Part shown: piece by piece, positions 10,250-18,831 of the stretch
How the letters are laid out: every line of letters begins with the position of its first letter
Numbering within the stretch: the first letter of the stretch is position 1
Source: Thomasclavelia cocleata
GTDB taxonomy: Bacteria; Bacillota_I; Bacilli_A; Erysipelotrichales; Coprobacillaceae
NCBI RefSeq assembly: GCF_900102365.1
Contig: NZ_FOIN01000003.1
Coordinates: 95,165-159,164, forward strand
DNA: 64,000 bases
Reading direction: 5' to 3'
Translations under genes and position numbers: made by a program
Notes under the pieces: generated by a model
Told to the model about the DNA's origin: nothing
The model's input: only the letters and a program-made list of their open reading frames with translations
Database searches by the model: none

Positions 10250-10350
10250 GTTTTACCTCCATTTGATATCTATATCATAACACTATTATTAATAAAATTG
10301 TTTAATTTTTATGCCTAATAGTGTTATAATTGTTAGGAGGTGATATTATT

Positions 10351-11718
10351 ATGATAGATTTCAAATCAGAAGTTTTGAAAATAAAAGACCAAATGATTGA
10401 AGATATAAAAAATTTGTGTGCTATTCCTTCTACACAAGATGATAGTACTATAGCGGAATTCGCACCTTTTGGTAAAGCAAATCGACAGGCATTAGATGCA
10501 ATGTTAGAAATTGGAAAACGTGATGGTTTTGATGTCGAAGATGTTGATGGATATGCTGGTCATATTGATATTGGCGAAGGAGATGAGACATTTGGTATTC
10601 TAGGACACTTAGACGTTGTTCCTGTAAATGAAGTGGGATGGGATAGTGATCCTTTTAATGTTATTATTAAAGATGATAAATTATATGGTCGTGGAGTTGC
10701 AGATGATAAGGGACCATTATTAGCTGGATACTATGCAGCCAAAATTATTAATTCTTTAAATATTCCTACTAAAATGAAAATTAGAGTCATTTTTGGATGT
10801 AATGAAGAATTAGGAAGCAGTTGTGTAAAATATTATTTTACAAAAAAGCCATATCCTAAAATGGGGTTTACTCCTGATGCTTCCTTTCCTGTTGTTTATG
10901 GAGAAAAAGCTGGATGTGGATTTAATATTGAGGGTCATGTTGAAAAAGGTGGATTGATTTATTTATGTGCTGGAAATCGTCCAAATATAGTTCCAGAAAC
11001 ATGTGAAGCTGTTATTACTGGAAATTATAAACAATATGTTGATTCATATCGAAAATTTTTAAATGCTAATAATTTAGTTGGTGAAATTGAAGAAGAAGGA
11101 AATCATACAAAACTTATCTTAAAAGGAAAATCTGCTCATGCCAGCACCCCAGATGAAGGGATTAATGCAATAATATTCCTTTGTAAATATTTAGCAACTG
11201 TAGTGGATAATAAACTAGTTGACTTTATATTAGAGTATCTTGATGATTGCAATGGTAAAAAATTAGGTATTGATCATACTGGTATGATGGGCTCTTTAAC
11301 TTTAAATCTCGGTGTTATTTCATATTGCAAAGAAGAGTTTAAAATAATACTTGATTTACGTTGTCCTCATGATATGGATTTTGATGGAATGATTGAAAAA
11401 TTCCAAACGGCTTGTGCAAATTATGGTTTTAGAGAAAATCATAATATTGGTAAAGCATTATATATCGATCCTGATTCAGACTTAATTAATAATTTACACA
11501 CAGCTTATGTTAATGTAACTGGAGATACTATTAACAAACCCCAAGCTATTGGGGGGGGGACTTATGCTAAGTCAATGCCTAATTGTGTTGCTTTTGGAGC
11601 TGAATTTTTAGGTGAGGATAATCTAATTCATGGAAATAATGAAAACATTAAAATTGATTCCTTATTAAAAGCTACTGAAATATATTGTCATGCTCTTTAT
11701 AATTCTATCAAAGTCTAG
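10351..11718 (+). CDS. pepV: Dipeptidase PepV (M20 zinc metallopeptidase)
   Basis: 455 aa from the ATG at 10351, preceded by AGGAGGTGATATTATT; an upstream in-frame start would overlap that ribosome site. M20 motifs are GHLDVVPVNE (zinc-binding His-Asp), GRGVADDKGP (bridging Asp), CNEELGSSC (catalytic Glu), and a C-terminal ENLIHGNNE-like metal-binding His. The lid/dimer domain lies between. It hydrolyses dipeptides in the cytoplasm. TATAAT lies at 10324-10329 as a probable -10 box. Confidence 0.92.
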   Translation: MIDFKSEVLKIKDQMIEDIKNLCAIPSTQDDSTIAEFAPFGKANRQALDAMLEIGKRDGFDVEDVDGYAGHIDIGEGDETFGILGHLDVVPVNEVGWDSDPFNVIIKDDKLYGRGVADDKGPLLAGYYAAKIINSLNIPTKMKIRVIFGCNEELGSSCVKYYFTKKPYPKMGFTPDASFPVVYGEKAGCGFNIEGHVEKGGLIYLCAGNRPNIVPETCEAVITGNYKQYVDSYRKFLNANNLVGEIEEEGNHTKLILKGKSAHASTPDEGINAIIFLCKYLATVVDNKLVDFILEYLDDCNGKKLGIDHTGMMGSLTLNLGVISYCKEEFKIILDLRCPHDMDFDGMIEKFQTACANYGFRENHNIGKALYIDPDSDLINNLHTAYVNVTGDTINKPQAIGGGTYAKSMPNCVAFGAEFLGEDNLIHGNNENIKIDSLLKATEIYCHALYNSIKV

Positions 11719-11741
11719 AACTTAATGTTCTAGACTTTTTA
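11711..11741 (+). terminator. Terminator of pepV
   Basis: AAGTCTAGAAC pairs with GTTCTAGACTT across a 5-nt loop and is followed by T residues. It overlaps the last codons of pepV. Confidence 0.85.
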
Positions 11742-11769
11742 TCAATAATCTGATAAACTATTTATACTT

Positions 11770-11856
11770 GCAGACATGGCGAAACTGGTATACGCGCTAT
11801 CTTGAGGGGGTAGTGGGCAAATGCTCGTGCGAGTTCAAATCTCGCTGTCTGCACCA
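11770..11856 (+). tRNA. tRNA-Leu (anticodon GAG)
   Basis: The acceptor arm GCAGACA pairs with TGTCTGC, with encoded CCA. The anticodon stem is CTATC/GGTAG around loop TTGAGGG, giving GAG. A long variable arm, typical of leucine tRNA, and a TTCAAAT T-loop are present. Confidence 0.93.
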
Positions 11857-11869
11857 AAATGATACTTTT

Positions 11870-11896
11870 AAGATAGTTTTATCACTATCTTTTTAT
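11870..11896 (+). terminator. Terminator after tRNA-Leu
   Basis: AAGATAG and CTATCTT pair across 8 nt and are followed by TTTATT. Confidence 0.6.
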
Positions 11897-11930
11897 TATA
11901 ATCATCGTTCTATACAGGCTAAATAATTTA

Positions 11931-11939
11931 TGATATAAT
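11931..11939 (+). promoter_or_regulatory. Extended -10 promoter of tRNA-Thr
   Basis: TGATATAAT gives a TGN extension plus consensus TATAAT (11934-11939), 17 nt before the tRNA-Thr gene. The -35 region is weak. Confidence 0.55.
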
Positions 11940-11956
11940 TATTTGCAAACAATAAA

Positions 11957-12030
11957 GCCAGTGTAGTTTAATGGCAGAACGCATGAATGGTAATCATGAA
12001 ATTCAAGTTCGATTCTTGGCTCTGGCACCA
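11957..12030 (+). tRNA. tRNA-Thr (anticodon GGT)
   Basis: The anticodon stem CATGA/TCATG encloses ATGGTAA, giving GGT. The acceptor GCCAGTG pairs with CTCTGGC with one mismatch; CCA is encoded. D arm and T arm (loop TTCGATT) fold normally. It is the last recognised chromosomal gene before the mobile element. Confidence 0.92.
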
Positions 12031-12088
12031 TTTTTTCCACTTCGAACAACAGTTAGTAAAACGGTTATTCAAGAAAAAATTTTTTTCA

Positions 12089-12142
12089 TAAAGGCTTTTC
12101 ACAAAAAGCTTTCCAAAAAAGGCTTTTCCCAAAAGGCTTTTA
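12089..12142. repeat. Short tandem AAAAGGCTTTT-like palindromic repeats
   Basis: Four imperfect copies of AAAAGGCTTTT or AAAAAGCTTTCC lie head to tail after tRNA-Thr. Each is itself palindromic. No function can be assigned; they lie close to the candidate element boundary. Confidence 0.5.
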
Positions 12143-12193
12143 TATAACCATTTAATCTAGCCAAAGCGAAGTTTAAAAATGATGCTATTATAG

Positions 12194-12361
12194 TTGAATT
12201 GATTTTCTAATATGTTATACTAAATACAAGTTATTATTTAACTTAAATTTATTAACATATACAAATCAATCAATATATAGTATATATATTGTTCATCGAT
12301 TCTAACTTCTCTTTAGAATTAGATGGTCTCTTAGAGTGTCTTCCTACAGATACTCTTTTTT
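12194..12361 (+). ncRNA. Candidate small RNA with promoter and terminator
   Basis: TTGAAT (12194-12199), 16 nt, then TGTTATACT with TATACT at 12216-12221 form an extended -10 promoter. From about 12228 no convincing open frame follows. A hairpin ATTCTAA/TTAGAAT (12299-12319) precedes a 9-bp terminator stem (12333-12341 with 12348-12356) and six T. A transcript of about 130 nt is implied. It sits directly against the candidate left attachment site. Expression is untested. Apart from this unit and the repeats at 12089-12142, the 12031-12463 gap shows nothing further. Confidence 0.4.
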
Positions 12362-12370
12362 GTTTGTATT
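12359..12370. other. Candidate left attachment site (attL)
   Basis: TTTGTTTGTATT recurs as a direct repeat at 57273-57284. The pair would bound a 44.9-kb element containing all ICE genes. Twelve A/T-rich bases are weak evidence. TCTTATAAC, shared at about 12418 and 57320, is a weaker alternative. Confidence 0.3.
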
Positions 12371-12463
12371 GTATTAAGTTAATACCAATTTTAGCACAAT
12401 AATATAATTAATAAAAGTCTTATAACAAAAAAATATCACATTCATCCAGCAATTAATAATTTG

Positions 12464-13768
12464 CTATTTCATCAGTATTTTATATATCTTTTTTGTTTCA
12501 GGCTCAATTATAATCTTATCAACATTATTTCTAACATATTTATACTTTTCTTCGCAGGAGCGCATATCTCCATAACGCTGCTTGTTTATTGTCACCCTAT
12601 CAATTCCCCTTTTTTTATCTTCCAGTCTGTCTATAGCTTTATTTATAGGCTTTAACAGCTCAATATAATCTTCATCATTTATAACTGCTTTTAAATATTT
12701 ATTTTTAATCCTTCTTATTCTCATATTTAGCAGTTTTAGCTGATAATCAATATTGTTTACAAGCTCAGCTTTCATTTTACTTACACTTACATCAGGCTCT
12801 TGTTCAGCGAATACTGTATCTAATTTATTTTCACTTATTATAGTATTACATTCAGGACATTTGTAATAATTATATCTTTGTCCAGTTGCAGAAGTTCCAT
12901 GCGTGTTTATAAAAAACTTCCCACAACTTTTACAGTATAATCTCTGATTATATATATACCCCTCACCTGTTTTGCTGTATCTTCTTGTTACTCGCTGTGC
13001 TTCATCAAACAAACTGTCTTCTATTATTCGTGGAACTATATCCGTATAATCCTTACCCTTGTAATGCAATAAACCAGTATATATTTTATTTTTAAGTATC
13101 CGCCTTATATGTGCGTTATCAAAAATTATATTCCTACTGTTGGATATTGCGTTCACTGTTATTCTAATATCATCAATAGAATAACCTTTTTTAGCCATTT
13201 CAAACATACGTCTAACAATTTTACTATCAGTAGGATGAATATATATATTCTTATCTTCACCTCTAAAATATCCAAATGAAACAATACCGCCACAGGGGTA
13301 TCTTCCACTTTCAGCAATTGACAAAAGTCCATCATTAGTACGTTCAACAATTCTTTCACGTTCATACTGATTATTTAAAATTTTAATATTTGTTGAAAAT
13401 CTGTCACTTGCCGTCTTAATTGATGTCTGATCATAGATACATTTTAAAGCTGCACCATGATTATTAAACATCCTAAGTAATGAATTGCTGTCAAACATTT
13501 CCCTACTTAATCTCGATAAATCATAACATATTACGGCATACACTTCGTCTTTTTTTATTTTTTCTATAAGTTCTTTTATTTTTGGACGTTCCAGTGATTT
13601 TCCGGAATATCCATCATCAATAAAAAATTCAATTTCATCAGCATTTTTTACAAGCTCCATCATCAAAGCATGCTTGATAATCATTTCTTTTTGCATATCT
13701 ACTGATACACCATCATTTTTTTGTTTTAACGTTGATACTCTTACGTATCCTGCAATTATTCTTCCCAT
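12464..13768 (-). CDS. Large serine recombinase (integrase/excisionase)
   Basis: 434 aa. The N-terminal resolvase domain has GYVRVST with the nucleophile serine at about residue 12, DGYSGKSLERP and YDLSRLSREMFD. The recombinase domain follows (RRILKNKIYTGLLHYKGKDY), then a zinc ribbon (YCKSCGKFF, YYKCPECN, about 280-312) and a C-terminal helical tail. Such enzymes join short attP and attB sites and often mobilise ICEs. GAAGGAGGATTTTT precedes the ATG, and a terminator separates it from upstream genes, so it is an independent unit at the element's end. Confidence 0.95.
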   Translation of the reverse strand: MGRIIAGYVRVSTLKQKNDGVSVDMQKEMIIKHALMMELVKNADEIEFFIDDGYSGKSLERPKIKELIEKIKKDEVYAVICYDLSRLSREMFDSNSLLRMFNNHGAALKCIYDQTSIKTASDRFSTNIKILNNQYERERIVERTNDGLLSIAESGRYPCGGIVSFGYFRGEDKNIYIHPTDSKIVRRMFEMAKKGYSIDDIRITVNAISNSRNIIFDNAHIRRILKNKIYTGLLHYKGKDYTDIVPRIIEDSLFDEAQRVTRRYSKTGEGYIYNQRLYCKSCGKFFINTHGTSATGQRYNYYKCPECNTIISENKLDTVFAEQEPDVSVSKMKAELVNNIDYQLKLLNMRIRRIKNKYLKAVINDEDYIELLKPINKAIDRLEDKKRGIDRVTINKQRYGDMRSCEEKYKYVRNNVDKIIIEPETKKIYKILMK

Positions 13769-13790
13769 AAAAATCCTCCTTCTAATTGCA

Positions 13791-13834
13791 AAAAAAAAGG
13801 TGCGGAGATGGATAAATTATCCAAGCCCCACACC
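13791..13834 (-). terminator. Terminator upstream of the recombinase gene
   Basis: On the minus strand, GGTGTGGGG and the downstream CTCCGCACC pair with an inner TGGATAA/TATCCA stem, followed by a run of T. It ends the unit containing the 13870-14274 gene. Confidence 0.7.
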
Positions 13835-13869
13835 ATTGTTAATAACAGTAACACATTTTTAGATATGAA

Positions 13870-14274
13870 TTAATTTTTATTTGAAGTTTCCTTTGTATTT
13901 TTTAATTTCTTAGCCAGTTCTTTCCACCTGCCGTTTATTCTCCAGTTTCTGTTTCTAGTTCTTTTTTTCATTTTTTTGACCTGTTCTACTCGTCGCTCAA
14001 AATCAGCAACTCCAATTTTACAAAAAACATAGCTCCATGGATCAGTTCCATCTTCACTTACTTTTTCTCTATAGTCAGTCACTTCCATGACTTTCTCGAC
14101 TCTAGCCACTTGAAAAAAATCATTTTTATTTTTTCCTTTTTTTATTGCCACTTCAGTAAGTACATAGTCACCTGCCTCGATCGTATCAATCGGACACATA
14201 AAGCTGTATACTGGTTGCCCAGACCGTATTGGTCTATCAATACCGTGTCTGAATTTTACATTTACTACTTTCAT
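13870..14274 (-). CDS. ICE protein of unknown function, basic C-terminus
   Basis: 134 aa. No family is recognised. The N-terminal two thirds look like a small beta-rich domain (VYSFMCPIDTIEAGDYVLTEVA), and the tail is very basic (KKMKKRTRNRNWRINGRWK), suggesting nucleic-acid contact. It lies at the end of the primase unit, 38 nt after the primase stop; a palindrome copy (14295-14312) fills most of that gap, and GAGGTG precedes its ATG. Confidence 0.75.
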   Translation of the reverse strand: MKVVNVKFRHGIDRPIRSGQPVYSFMCPIDTIEAGDYVLTEVAIKKGKNKNDFFQVARVEKVMEVTDYREKVSEDGTDPWSYVFCKIGVADFERRVEQVKKMKKRTRNRNWRINGRWKELAKKLKNTKETSNKN

Positions 14275-14294
14275 TTACTTACACCTCATAAAAA

Positions 14295-14312
14295 GATGGA
14301 ACAAGTTCCATC
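14295..14312. repeat. GATGGAAC palindrome copy between primase and 13870-14274 gene
   Basis: A perfect GATGGAACAAGTTCCATC. It begins at the base after the primase stop codon and ends just before the next ribosome site. It is the leftmost member of the family described at 14295-54600. Confidence 0.9.
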
Positions 14313-15356
14313 CTATCTGCCTATTTGTCTGTCAGTTTTTTTTTCAAAATTAAATTTTCTTGATGATAACTGCTTTAAATCTTCATTCCAGTCTTTTGAA
14401 ACCGAAAACTCTTTACTAACTTTGACATCTCCAAGCTCCGCAAGTTCTTTTTCTAATGAGTTTCCTAATTCAATGCCAGCTTTATCATTATCGAAGCAGA
14501 TAACAACATCACGGCTATATTCTTTAGCTGCATTAACAACACACTTATACTTAGAAACACTTCCGCATACTACAAATATATCATTAGAAAGGTCTTTTCC
14601 CTGCCGTTTTGCAAGCGTTCGATATGACAGCATATCAATATACCCTTCAAAAGCATATATCTTAGCTCCTGGAGAAATCCCCGCTGTTTTTGCATTATCT
14701 GGAAATACCCTCCAGCCAAGATCGTAGTTGCATCCCTTAAAATCTCCTTTAAAAGAAGAAATGCTTGAAATTGCCCTTCTGCATATGCAACTGTACAGTC
14801 CCATTTCTTTTGAAATGAAGGCAACAGACTTATAACCATACATTGTTATTTGAGCTATTTCACCTTTTTTTATCCCATTAAGAACAATATCGGGGTCTAT
14901 TTTTCTTGTTTGAATCAAATACGCCATCACATTTCGATAGGTACTGTCTATTTCAAGCTGATCTTTTAATGTCTGATGACAGGATTTAATTTTTTCAATT
15001 CTCTCTTTTGGTGACATATCTTCATATGCCTTTTTTTTGTTGTCTGTAAGTTCAACTTTAAAATCTGGGTCAATTCTACCCTGGAGAAAATTAACTGCAT
15101 CCTTGAACGTATGTATTCCCTCTATTTGTGTTTCCATAACAAAAGAAATTACGTCTCCACCATGACGTGTTGACTGTCGAAAGAATGAATTTGTAGCTGG
15201 ATAGATAACAAGAGAACTGAAGTCACCTCCATCATTTGCACTGCCAACAATTCCAAGATAACCGTTTTTCTTAGTTACTTGAAAATATTCATTTGCCAAA
15301 TCTACAATACTAACATGATCTTTAATTTCTTTAATCATTTTTTTTGATATCGCCAT
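14313..15356 (-). CDS. Toprim-domain DNA primase-like protein
   Basis: 347 aa. The N-terminal part resembles the DnaG zinc-binding module in layout (IKDHVSIVDLANEYFQV, then FRQSTRHGGDVISFVM) but the usual zinc cysteines are missing. The C-terminal Toprim fold has YAFEGYIDMLSY with the catalytic Glu and VVICFDNDKAGIELG with the acidic pair. Mobile-element primases of this kind prime the transferred strand. GTGGAGGGATAAAA precedes its ATG. It opens a short unit with the 13870-14274 gene. Confidence 0.8.
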   Translation of the reverse strand: MAISKKMIKEIKDHVSIVDLANEYFQVTKKNGYLGIVGSANDGGDFSSLVIYPATNSFFRQSTRHGGDVISFVMETQIEGIHTFKDAVNFLQGRIDPDFKVELTDNKKKAYEDMSPKERIEKIKSCHQTLKDQLEIDSTYRNVMAYLIQTRKIDPDIVLNGIKKGEIAQITMYGYKSVAFISKEMGLYSCICRRAISSISSFKGDFKGCNYDLGWRVFPDNAKTAGISPGAKIYAFEGYIDMLSYRTLAKRQGKDLSNDIFVVCGSVSKYKCVVNAAKEYSRDVVICFDNDKAGIELGNSLEKELAELGDVKVSKEFSVSKDWNEDLKQLSSRKFNFEKKTDRQIGR

Positions 15357-15406
15357 TTTTATCCCTCCACTTCATTAAACTGTCAAAGATGGAACAAGTT
15401 CCATCT

Positions 15407-15898
15407 TTATAGAGTTCTACTTTTAGTTTTTGTATTTCCGCTGCTTCTCTGTTTGGCAATCTTTTTTGCTTTCTCCAACCGTTCATTTATAACCTGTTTG
15501 TTTTCTTTTCTACGAGACCAGTTAAACAGATTTTCAAGTTCCTTTGCCGTCACATTCAAACAGTCAATTCTTTCTTCACTGCCGTCTTCTTTTGCACGAC
15601 CTTTAAACTGAATGTTGTAACTTTCACGATTCAGATAAAAATAACGCTTATTATCGTCATTCTTGTCGTGTTTAATCATGTCCCATGGAACGTTCAAGTA
15701 AGCCAATCGTTCATTTCGATTGATTCCATGACTGTCAACTCCAAAATCCGTACCTGTTGGTCGGAAAAGTTCTGATGGCAGCATTACTAGTCTCATTTTT
15801 AGTCTTTTGCCTTCTCTATCTTTGTATGTTCGGTGATAAGAAGGTTTTTGACTGCACTGCTTATTAGAAAATACGATTGCTAATTTGTTGTTTTCCAT
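15407..15898 (-). CDS. Conserved-type ICE protein of unknown function
   Basis: 163 aa from the ATG at 15898 (AAAAGGTGGAAAACAGT upstream); a GTG four codons earlier is less likely. The sequence is hydrophilic, with RTYKDREGKRLKMRLVMLP and a basic C-terminus (RLEKAKKIAKQRSSGNTKTK). No family is recognised; by position next to the primase it may take part in DNA processing. A palindrome copy lies 2 nt beyond its stop. Confidence 0.7.
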   Translation of the reverse strand: MENNKLAIVFSNKQCSQKPSYHRTYKDREGKRLKMRLVMLPSELFRPTGTDFGVDSHGINRNERLAYLNVPWDMIKHDKNDDNKRYFYLNRESYNIQFKGRAKEDGSEERIDCLNVTAKELENLFNWSRRKENKQVINERLEKAKKIAKQRSSGNTKTKSRTL

Positions 15899-15960
15899 AC
15901 TGTTTTCCACCTTTTTTCATTACTATTTCTTTTTATTTTTTTTATTAATCTTGCGTATGA

Positions 15961-16125
15961 TCATATTTCTATGATTATACACACCGTTATCAGACAAAGC
16001 ATTTTCCACAAATAATTGCTATCACCAAAATTATTCTTGATATATCTAACTGCTTCATCAACCCGTAATTCTTTTGTTTGATTGACTAAATCTTCAATCT
16101 TCGCAAATAATTTTTCATCAATCAT
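15961..16125 (-). CDS. Small membrane protein of unknown function
   Basis: 54 aa from the ATG at 16125, which has GAGGAG upstream. A longer frame from 16194 runs through a palindrome copy (16148-16165) that lies upstream of the ribosome site and is probably not translated. The N-terminal 35 residues are charged and helical; the C-terminus (LWKMLCLITVCIIIEI) is a short hydrophobic segment that could anchor in the membrane. It is the first gene after the promoter at 16271. Confidence 0.6.
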   Translation of the reverse strand: MIDEKLFAKIEDLVNQTKELRVDEAVRYIKNNFGDSNYLWKMLCLITVCIIIEI

Positions 16126-16182
16126 AACTACACTCCTCTTGTATAGACATGGAACAAGTTCCATCTGATATTCAGTTCCAAC

Positions 16183-16303
16183 AAAAAAAGACAATCATTC
16201 GACTGTCTTAAATTATTTAATTTTTTGACGGAACAAGTTCCATGCCCTCTAAAATTATCTATATGATAACATTATAACACGTATTTTGTGTAAAAATGTC
16301 CCC
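16183..16303 (-). promoter_or_regulatory. ICE promoter module A: extended -10, palindrome, terminator hairpin
   Basis: On the minus strand, TGTTATAAT (-10 at 16271-16276) lies downstream of GGGGACA (16297-16303). The leader then carries a palindrome variant (16227-16244) and a hairpin AAGACAGTC/GATTGTCTT followed by seven T (16183-16209). It matches modules at 32011, 44375 and 47832. Initiation followed by a terminator before the first gene implies attenuation. Confidence 0.7.
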
Positions 16304-16307
16304 ACTT

Positions 16308-17060
16308 TTATCTTTGCCTGATTCTCATTTTTGGTTTTGTTTTATGCAAATTTCTATAGGCATTATTATTTCTCATAATACGGTTTTTTATATATACATT
16401 ATCATCAAATCGTGAAGAATACTGCTTAACCATTTCATCATGAAAATTTGGTTTTATCCAGTGTTCACGACAGCTCGTTTCAAAACGATAAACAAGGTCT
16501 TCAATATCTATATCTGAAATATCATTGATATTTTTTTCCAGAAGCCCGTCATGATCTATATCTGTCCCTCTATCAAGGACAGCTAATGTATAAGACATAT
16601 AAACTATATCTGCTGGAGAATAATATTGAAACTGCTCAAAATCTTTTGGATCAGCAAGCAGGCAGTATAACCAAAGATCCTCATGCTTTACATTTTCCAT
16701 AATAAAATCAAGATACCATTCTTCTGCTTCTTTTTCCGCTTTTTTTAACATCTCAAGATATTCCTGTTCCTGCTTTTCTTTTTTTGCTTTCTCTGCAAGT
16801 ATTCTTTTATACCTAGTTATATCCAGTTCTATCAGATACAGTATCTGAAGAAACAGATTTTTATTTAGTGTCTTATCTTTAGCTATATTAAATTCATACT
16901 TTGGTTTCAAATCATTTTTGAAACGATATAACGATACTTTTAAGATTTTGTCATCAGAATGCAGGAACGCATTATATCGTTTTTGAGCATAATTATAGCT
17001 ATAGCATTTTTCATTTCCCACAACCAGCATATAACAGTGACTTTTATTCAAATAAATCAC
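16308..17060 (-). CDS. ICE protein of unknown function
   Basis: 250 aa from a GTG start with GGAGATAAGGG upstream. The central part is a charged helical stretch (LAEKAKKEKQEQEYLEML, about 92-112) followed by an acidic, aromatic-rich region. No catalytic motif or membrane segment is seen. It is the last gene of the transfer operon before promoter module A. Confidence 0.7.
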   Translation of the reverse strand: MIYLNKSHCYMLVVGNEKCYSYNYAQKRYNAFLHSDDKILKVSLYRFKNDLKPKYEFNIAKDKTLNKNLFLQILYLIELDITRYKRILAEKAKKEKQEQEYLEMLKKAEKEAEEWYLDFIMENVKHEDLWLYCLLADPKDFEQFQYYSPADIVYMSYTLAVLDRGTDIDHDGLLEKNINDISDIDIEDLVYRFETSCREHWIKPNFHDEMVKQYSSRFDDNVYIKNRIMRNNNAYRNLHKTKPKMRIRQR

Positions 17061-17074
17061 CCCTTATCTCCATG

Positions 17075-17665
17075 TTACTTTTTTACATATATATAATAAA
17101 CAGCAAGTATAATAATACCAATGCCAGCAACAACTGGTACAGCCGAAGTCCAGATGGAACTAGTTCCATCTCCCACCGCTACATCTTTCTTAGCGTTTTC
17201 AGCCTGCTGTTCAATTTCTTTGACATTACTAGGTTTTTCTTCTGCATATTTATGTGGTTCTTCAACTGTATCTTCTTCCAGTTCTACCCAGCCTTCAGGT
17301 CTGCTGACTTTTATATTAAAATCATAACGTGAATGTCTTTCATCAACCATAAAAGCCTCCTGGTCATATGTATATACCCATTGACTGGAATTGCTGTCAT
17401 ATACACGTATACAATAAGAACCATCTTCAACGAAGAAAGTCCATTCATTACCAACCTCGGCAATTTTCCAAGTTTCATCAATATATTTACCGTTTTTTTT
17501 AAATTCAGCCCCTGTTAAACAAACTTTTAAAGCACTGTCAAATCCCGCCTCAGATGTATCTACATGAAATTTTAATACACCTACATTCACTGCATTTACA
17601 GGCTCAATGCGTGCAAAGCATAACATAGCTATCAATAAGCTAAGACTAAAAACAATTTTTTTCAT
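17075..17665 (-). CDS. Secreted membrane-anchored protein with SpaA-like domain
   Basis: 196 aa. It has a signal peptide ending around VNA, a single beta-rich domain reminiscent of SpaA/Cna_B folds (GVLKFHVDTSEAGFDSALKV, DGSYCIRVYD), an acidic linker, and a C-terminal membrane helix followed by KK. It should sit on the outer face of the membrane near the transfer channel. A palindrome copy (17153-17170) lies inside the gene and encodes DGTSSI just before the membrane helix. Confidence 0.75.
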   Translation of the reverse strand: MKKIVFSLSLLIAMLCFARIEPVNAVNVGVLKFHVDTSEAGFDSALKVCLTGAEFKKNGKYIDETWKIAEVGNEWTFFVEDGSYCIRVYDSNSSQWVYTYDQEAFMVDERHSRYDFNIKVSRPEGWVELEEDTVEEPHKYAEEKPSNVKEIEQQAENAKKDVAVGDGTSSIWTSAVPVVAGIGIIILAVYYIYVKK

Positions 17666-17690
17666 TTACATATCTCCTCGTATTTTGCAG

Positions 17691-17708
17691 GATGGAACAA
17701 GTTCCATC
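17691..17708. repeat. GATGGAAC palindrome copy after the wall-hydrolase stop codon
   Basis: A perfect GATGGAACAAGTTCCATC ending at the base before the stop codon of the 17709-18830 gene on the complementary strand, so it directly follows that stop in the transcript. Confidence 0.9.
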
Positions 17709-18830
17709 CTAATATTTTTTTCCAGCAACAAGTGATCCGTCAACATATTCAAAATGCATATAATCTTTGATGTTTTTATAATCACCGCCCCAGTAGAAGC
17801 CGTATTTTTTCCATATGCCAACTATCTCACCATCTATTTTATAATATGACGGTGCATTATTCCATACAGAACTGCTCGTTCCTTTAATTCCTTTAACATA
17901 AGGATTAAATGCAGGATTAATGTCTACAGCAAAACCAAAAGAATGATTAGACATTGTTTGAGTTGTTCCGGTCATTACCCTCCAGTTGAAGCATCCATTA
18001 TCATACGCCCTGAAACCTTTTGCCTTCATTTCTCTATAAGCGTTCTGGATAGAACTAGCAAGTTTTTTATGACATGTAAGTGAAACCTGTTTTGCTTTAC
18101 CGTTTTTATCTAAAATTTCAACAGATATCGTAGTGAGATATTTTCTACATTCATTTTCCGAACTAGGGACACCATTTGGAAACAGCCATCTAACACGTTC
18201 ATTTTTAGTTCCCGTATTTGCAGGCTCACCGCTAGAATCTCCGCCAGTACCAAAAGTACGATTTTTTACCTGCTCCAGTTCCTCATTTGTCAGATTGTCA
18301 AACATTGTGAGGTTATAGCTCTCGATATGATTTTTAATCTTATTAGTATATCTGCTTCCTTCACAGTATCCTCCATTTGCGAGTGCAATTAATACTTCAG
18401 TATAATCCTGAACACCCTTGCAGTGATATTTTTCACTAATAAGCTTAGAATACGCTTCGACGCTTTCTTTTCTGGAGTTAAACTTTTGCCACTTTCCAGA
18501 AGAAGTGACATAGCTTCCAGCAGTTCCAGTTCCCTTAATTCCAAACAGATTATTTGCATTTTTGGCAATGGAACTAGTTCCCCAGCCAGATTCTTCTATT
18601 GCCTGTGCAAGAGTTACTGAGGTAAGTATCTGATAAGCACTTTTATACTCATAACTGTATTCAGTTACAGACATAATAAACTCATACTGTTCAGCAGTTA
18701 GATTTTCAATGTTGGAAATTCCATTTCCTGTATTACTGTCTTCACTATCACCAGAAATCGCAGCAATTATGATCAGCGGTACAAGAAAAAACATAATTAT
18801 CTTTACTGCATACTTTCTATATTTTGACAT
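17709..18830 (-). CDS. Conjugative cell-wall hydrolase: glucosaminidase plus VanY-type peptidase
   Basis: 373 aa. An N-terminal membrane anchor is followed by a glucosaminidase domain (about 40-175) with LAQAIEESGWGTSSIAKNAN and NLFGIKG, then a linker and an M15/VanY-type D,D-peptidase domain (about 210-373) with SNHSFGFAVDINP (zinc His and Asp) and MHFEYV (second zinc His). Together they could cut both glycan strands and peptide stems to open the wall for the transfer channel, the role of VirB1-like proteins. It starts 1 nt after the VirB4 stop, so it is in the same operon. Confidence 0.88.
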   Translation of the reverse strand: MSKYRKYAVKIIMFFLVPLIIIAAISGDSEDSNTGNGISNIENLTAEQYEFIMSVTEYSYEYKSAYQILTSVTLAQAIEESGWGTSSIAKNANNLFGIKGTGTAGSYVTSSGKWQKFNSRKESVEAYSKLISEKYHCKGVQDYTEVLIALANGGYCEGSRYTNKIKNHIESYNLTMFDNLTNEELEQVKNRTFGTGGDSSGEPANTGTKNERVRWLFPNGVPSSENECRKYLTTISVEILDKNGKAKQVSLTCHKKLASSIQNAYREMKAKGFRAYDNGCFNWRVMTGTTQTMSNHSFGFAVDINPAFNPYVKGIKGTSSSVWNNAPSYYKIDGEIVGIWKKYGFYWGGDYKNIKDYMHFEYVDGSLVAGKKY

Positions 18831-18831
18831 A

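Noticed and set aside
18568..18583. GGAACTAGTTCC inside the wall-hydrolase gene
   Set aside because: It encodes part of ESGWGTSSIAKNANNLFG, which is the normal glucosaminidase motif, and the outer arm bases do not match the palindrome. It is counted as doubtful, not as a family member.
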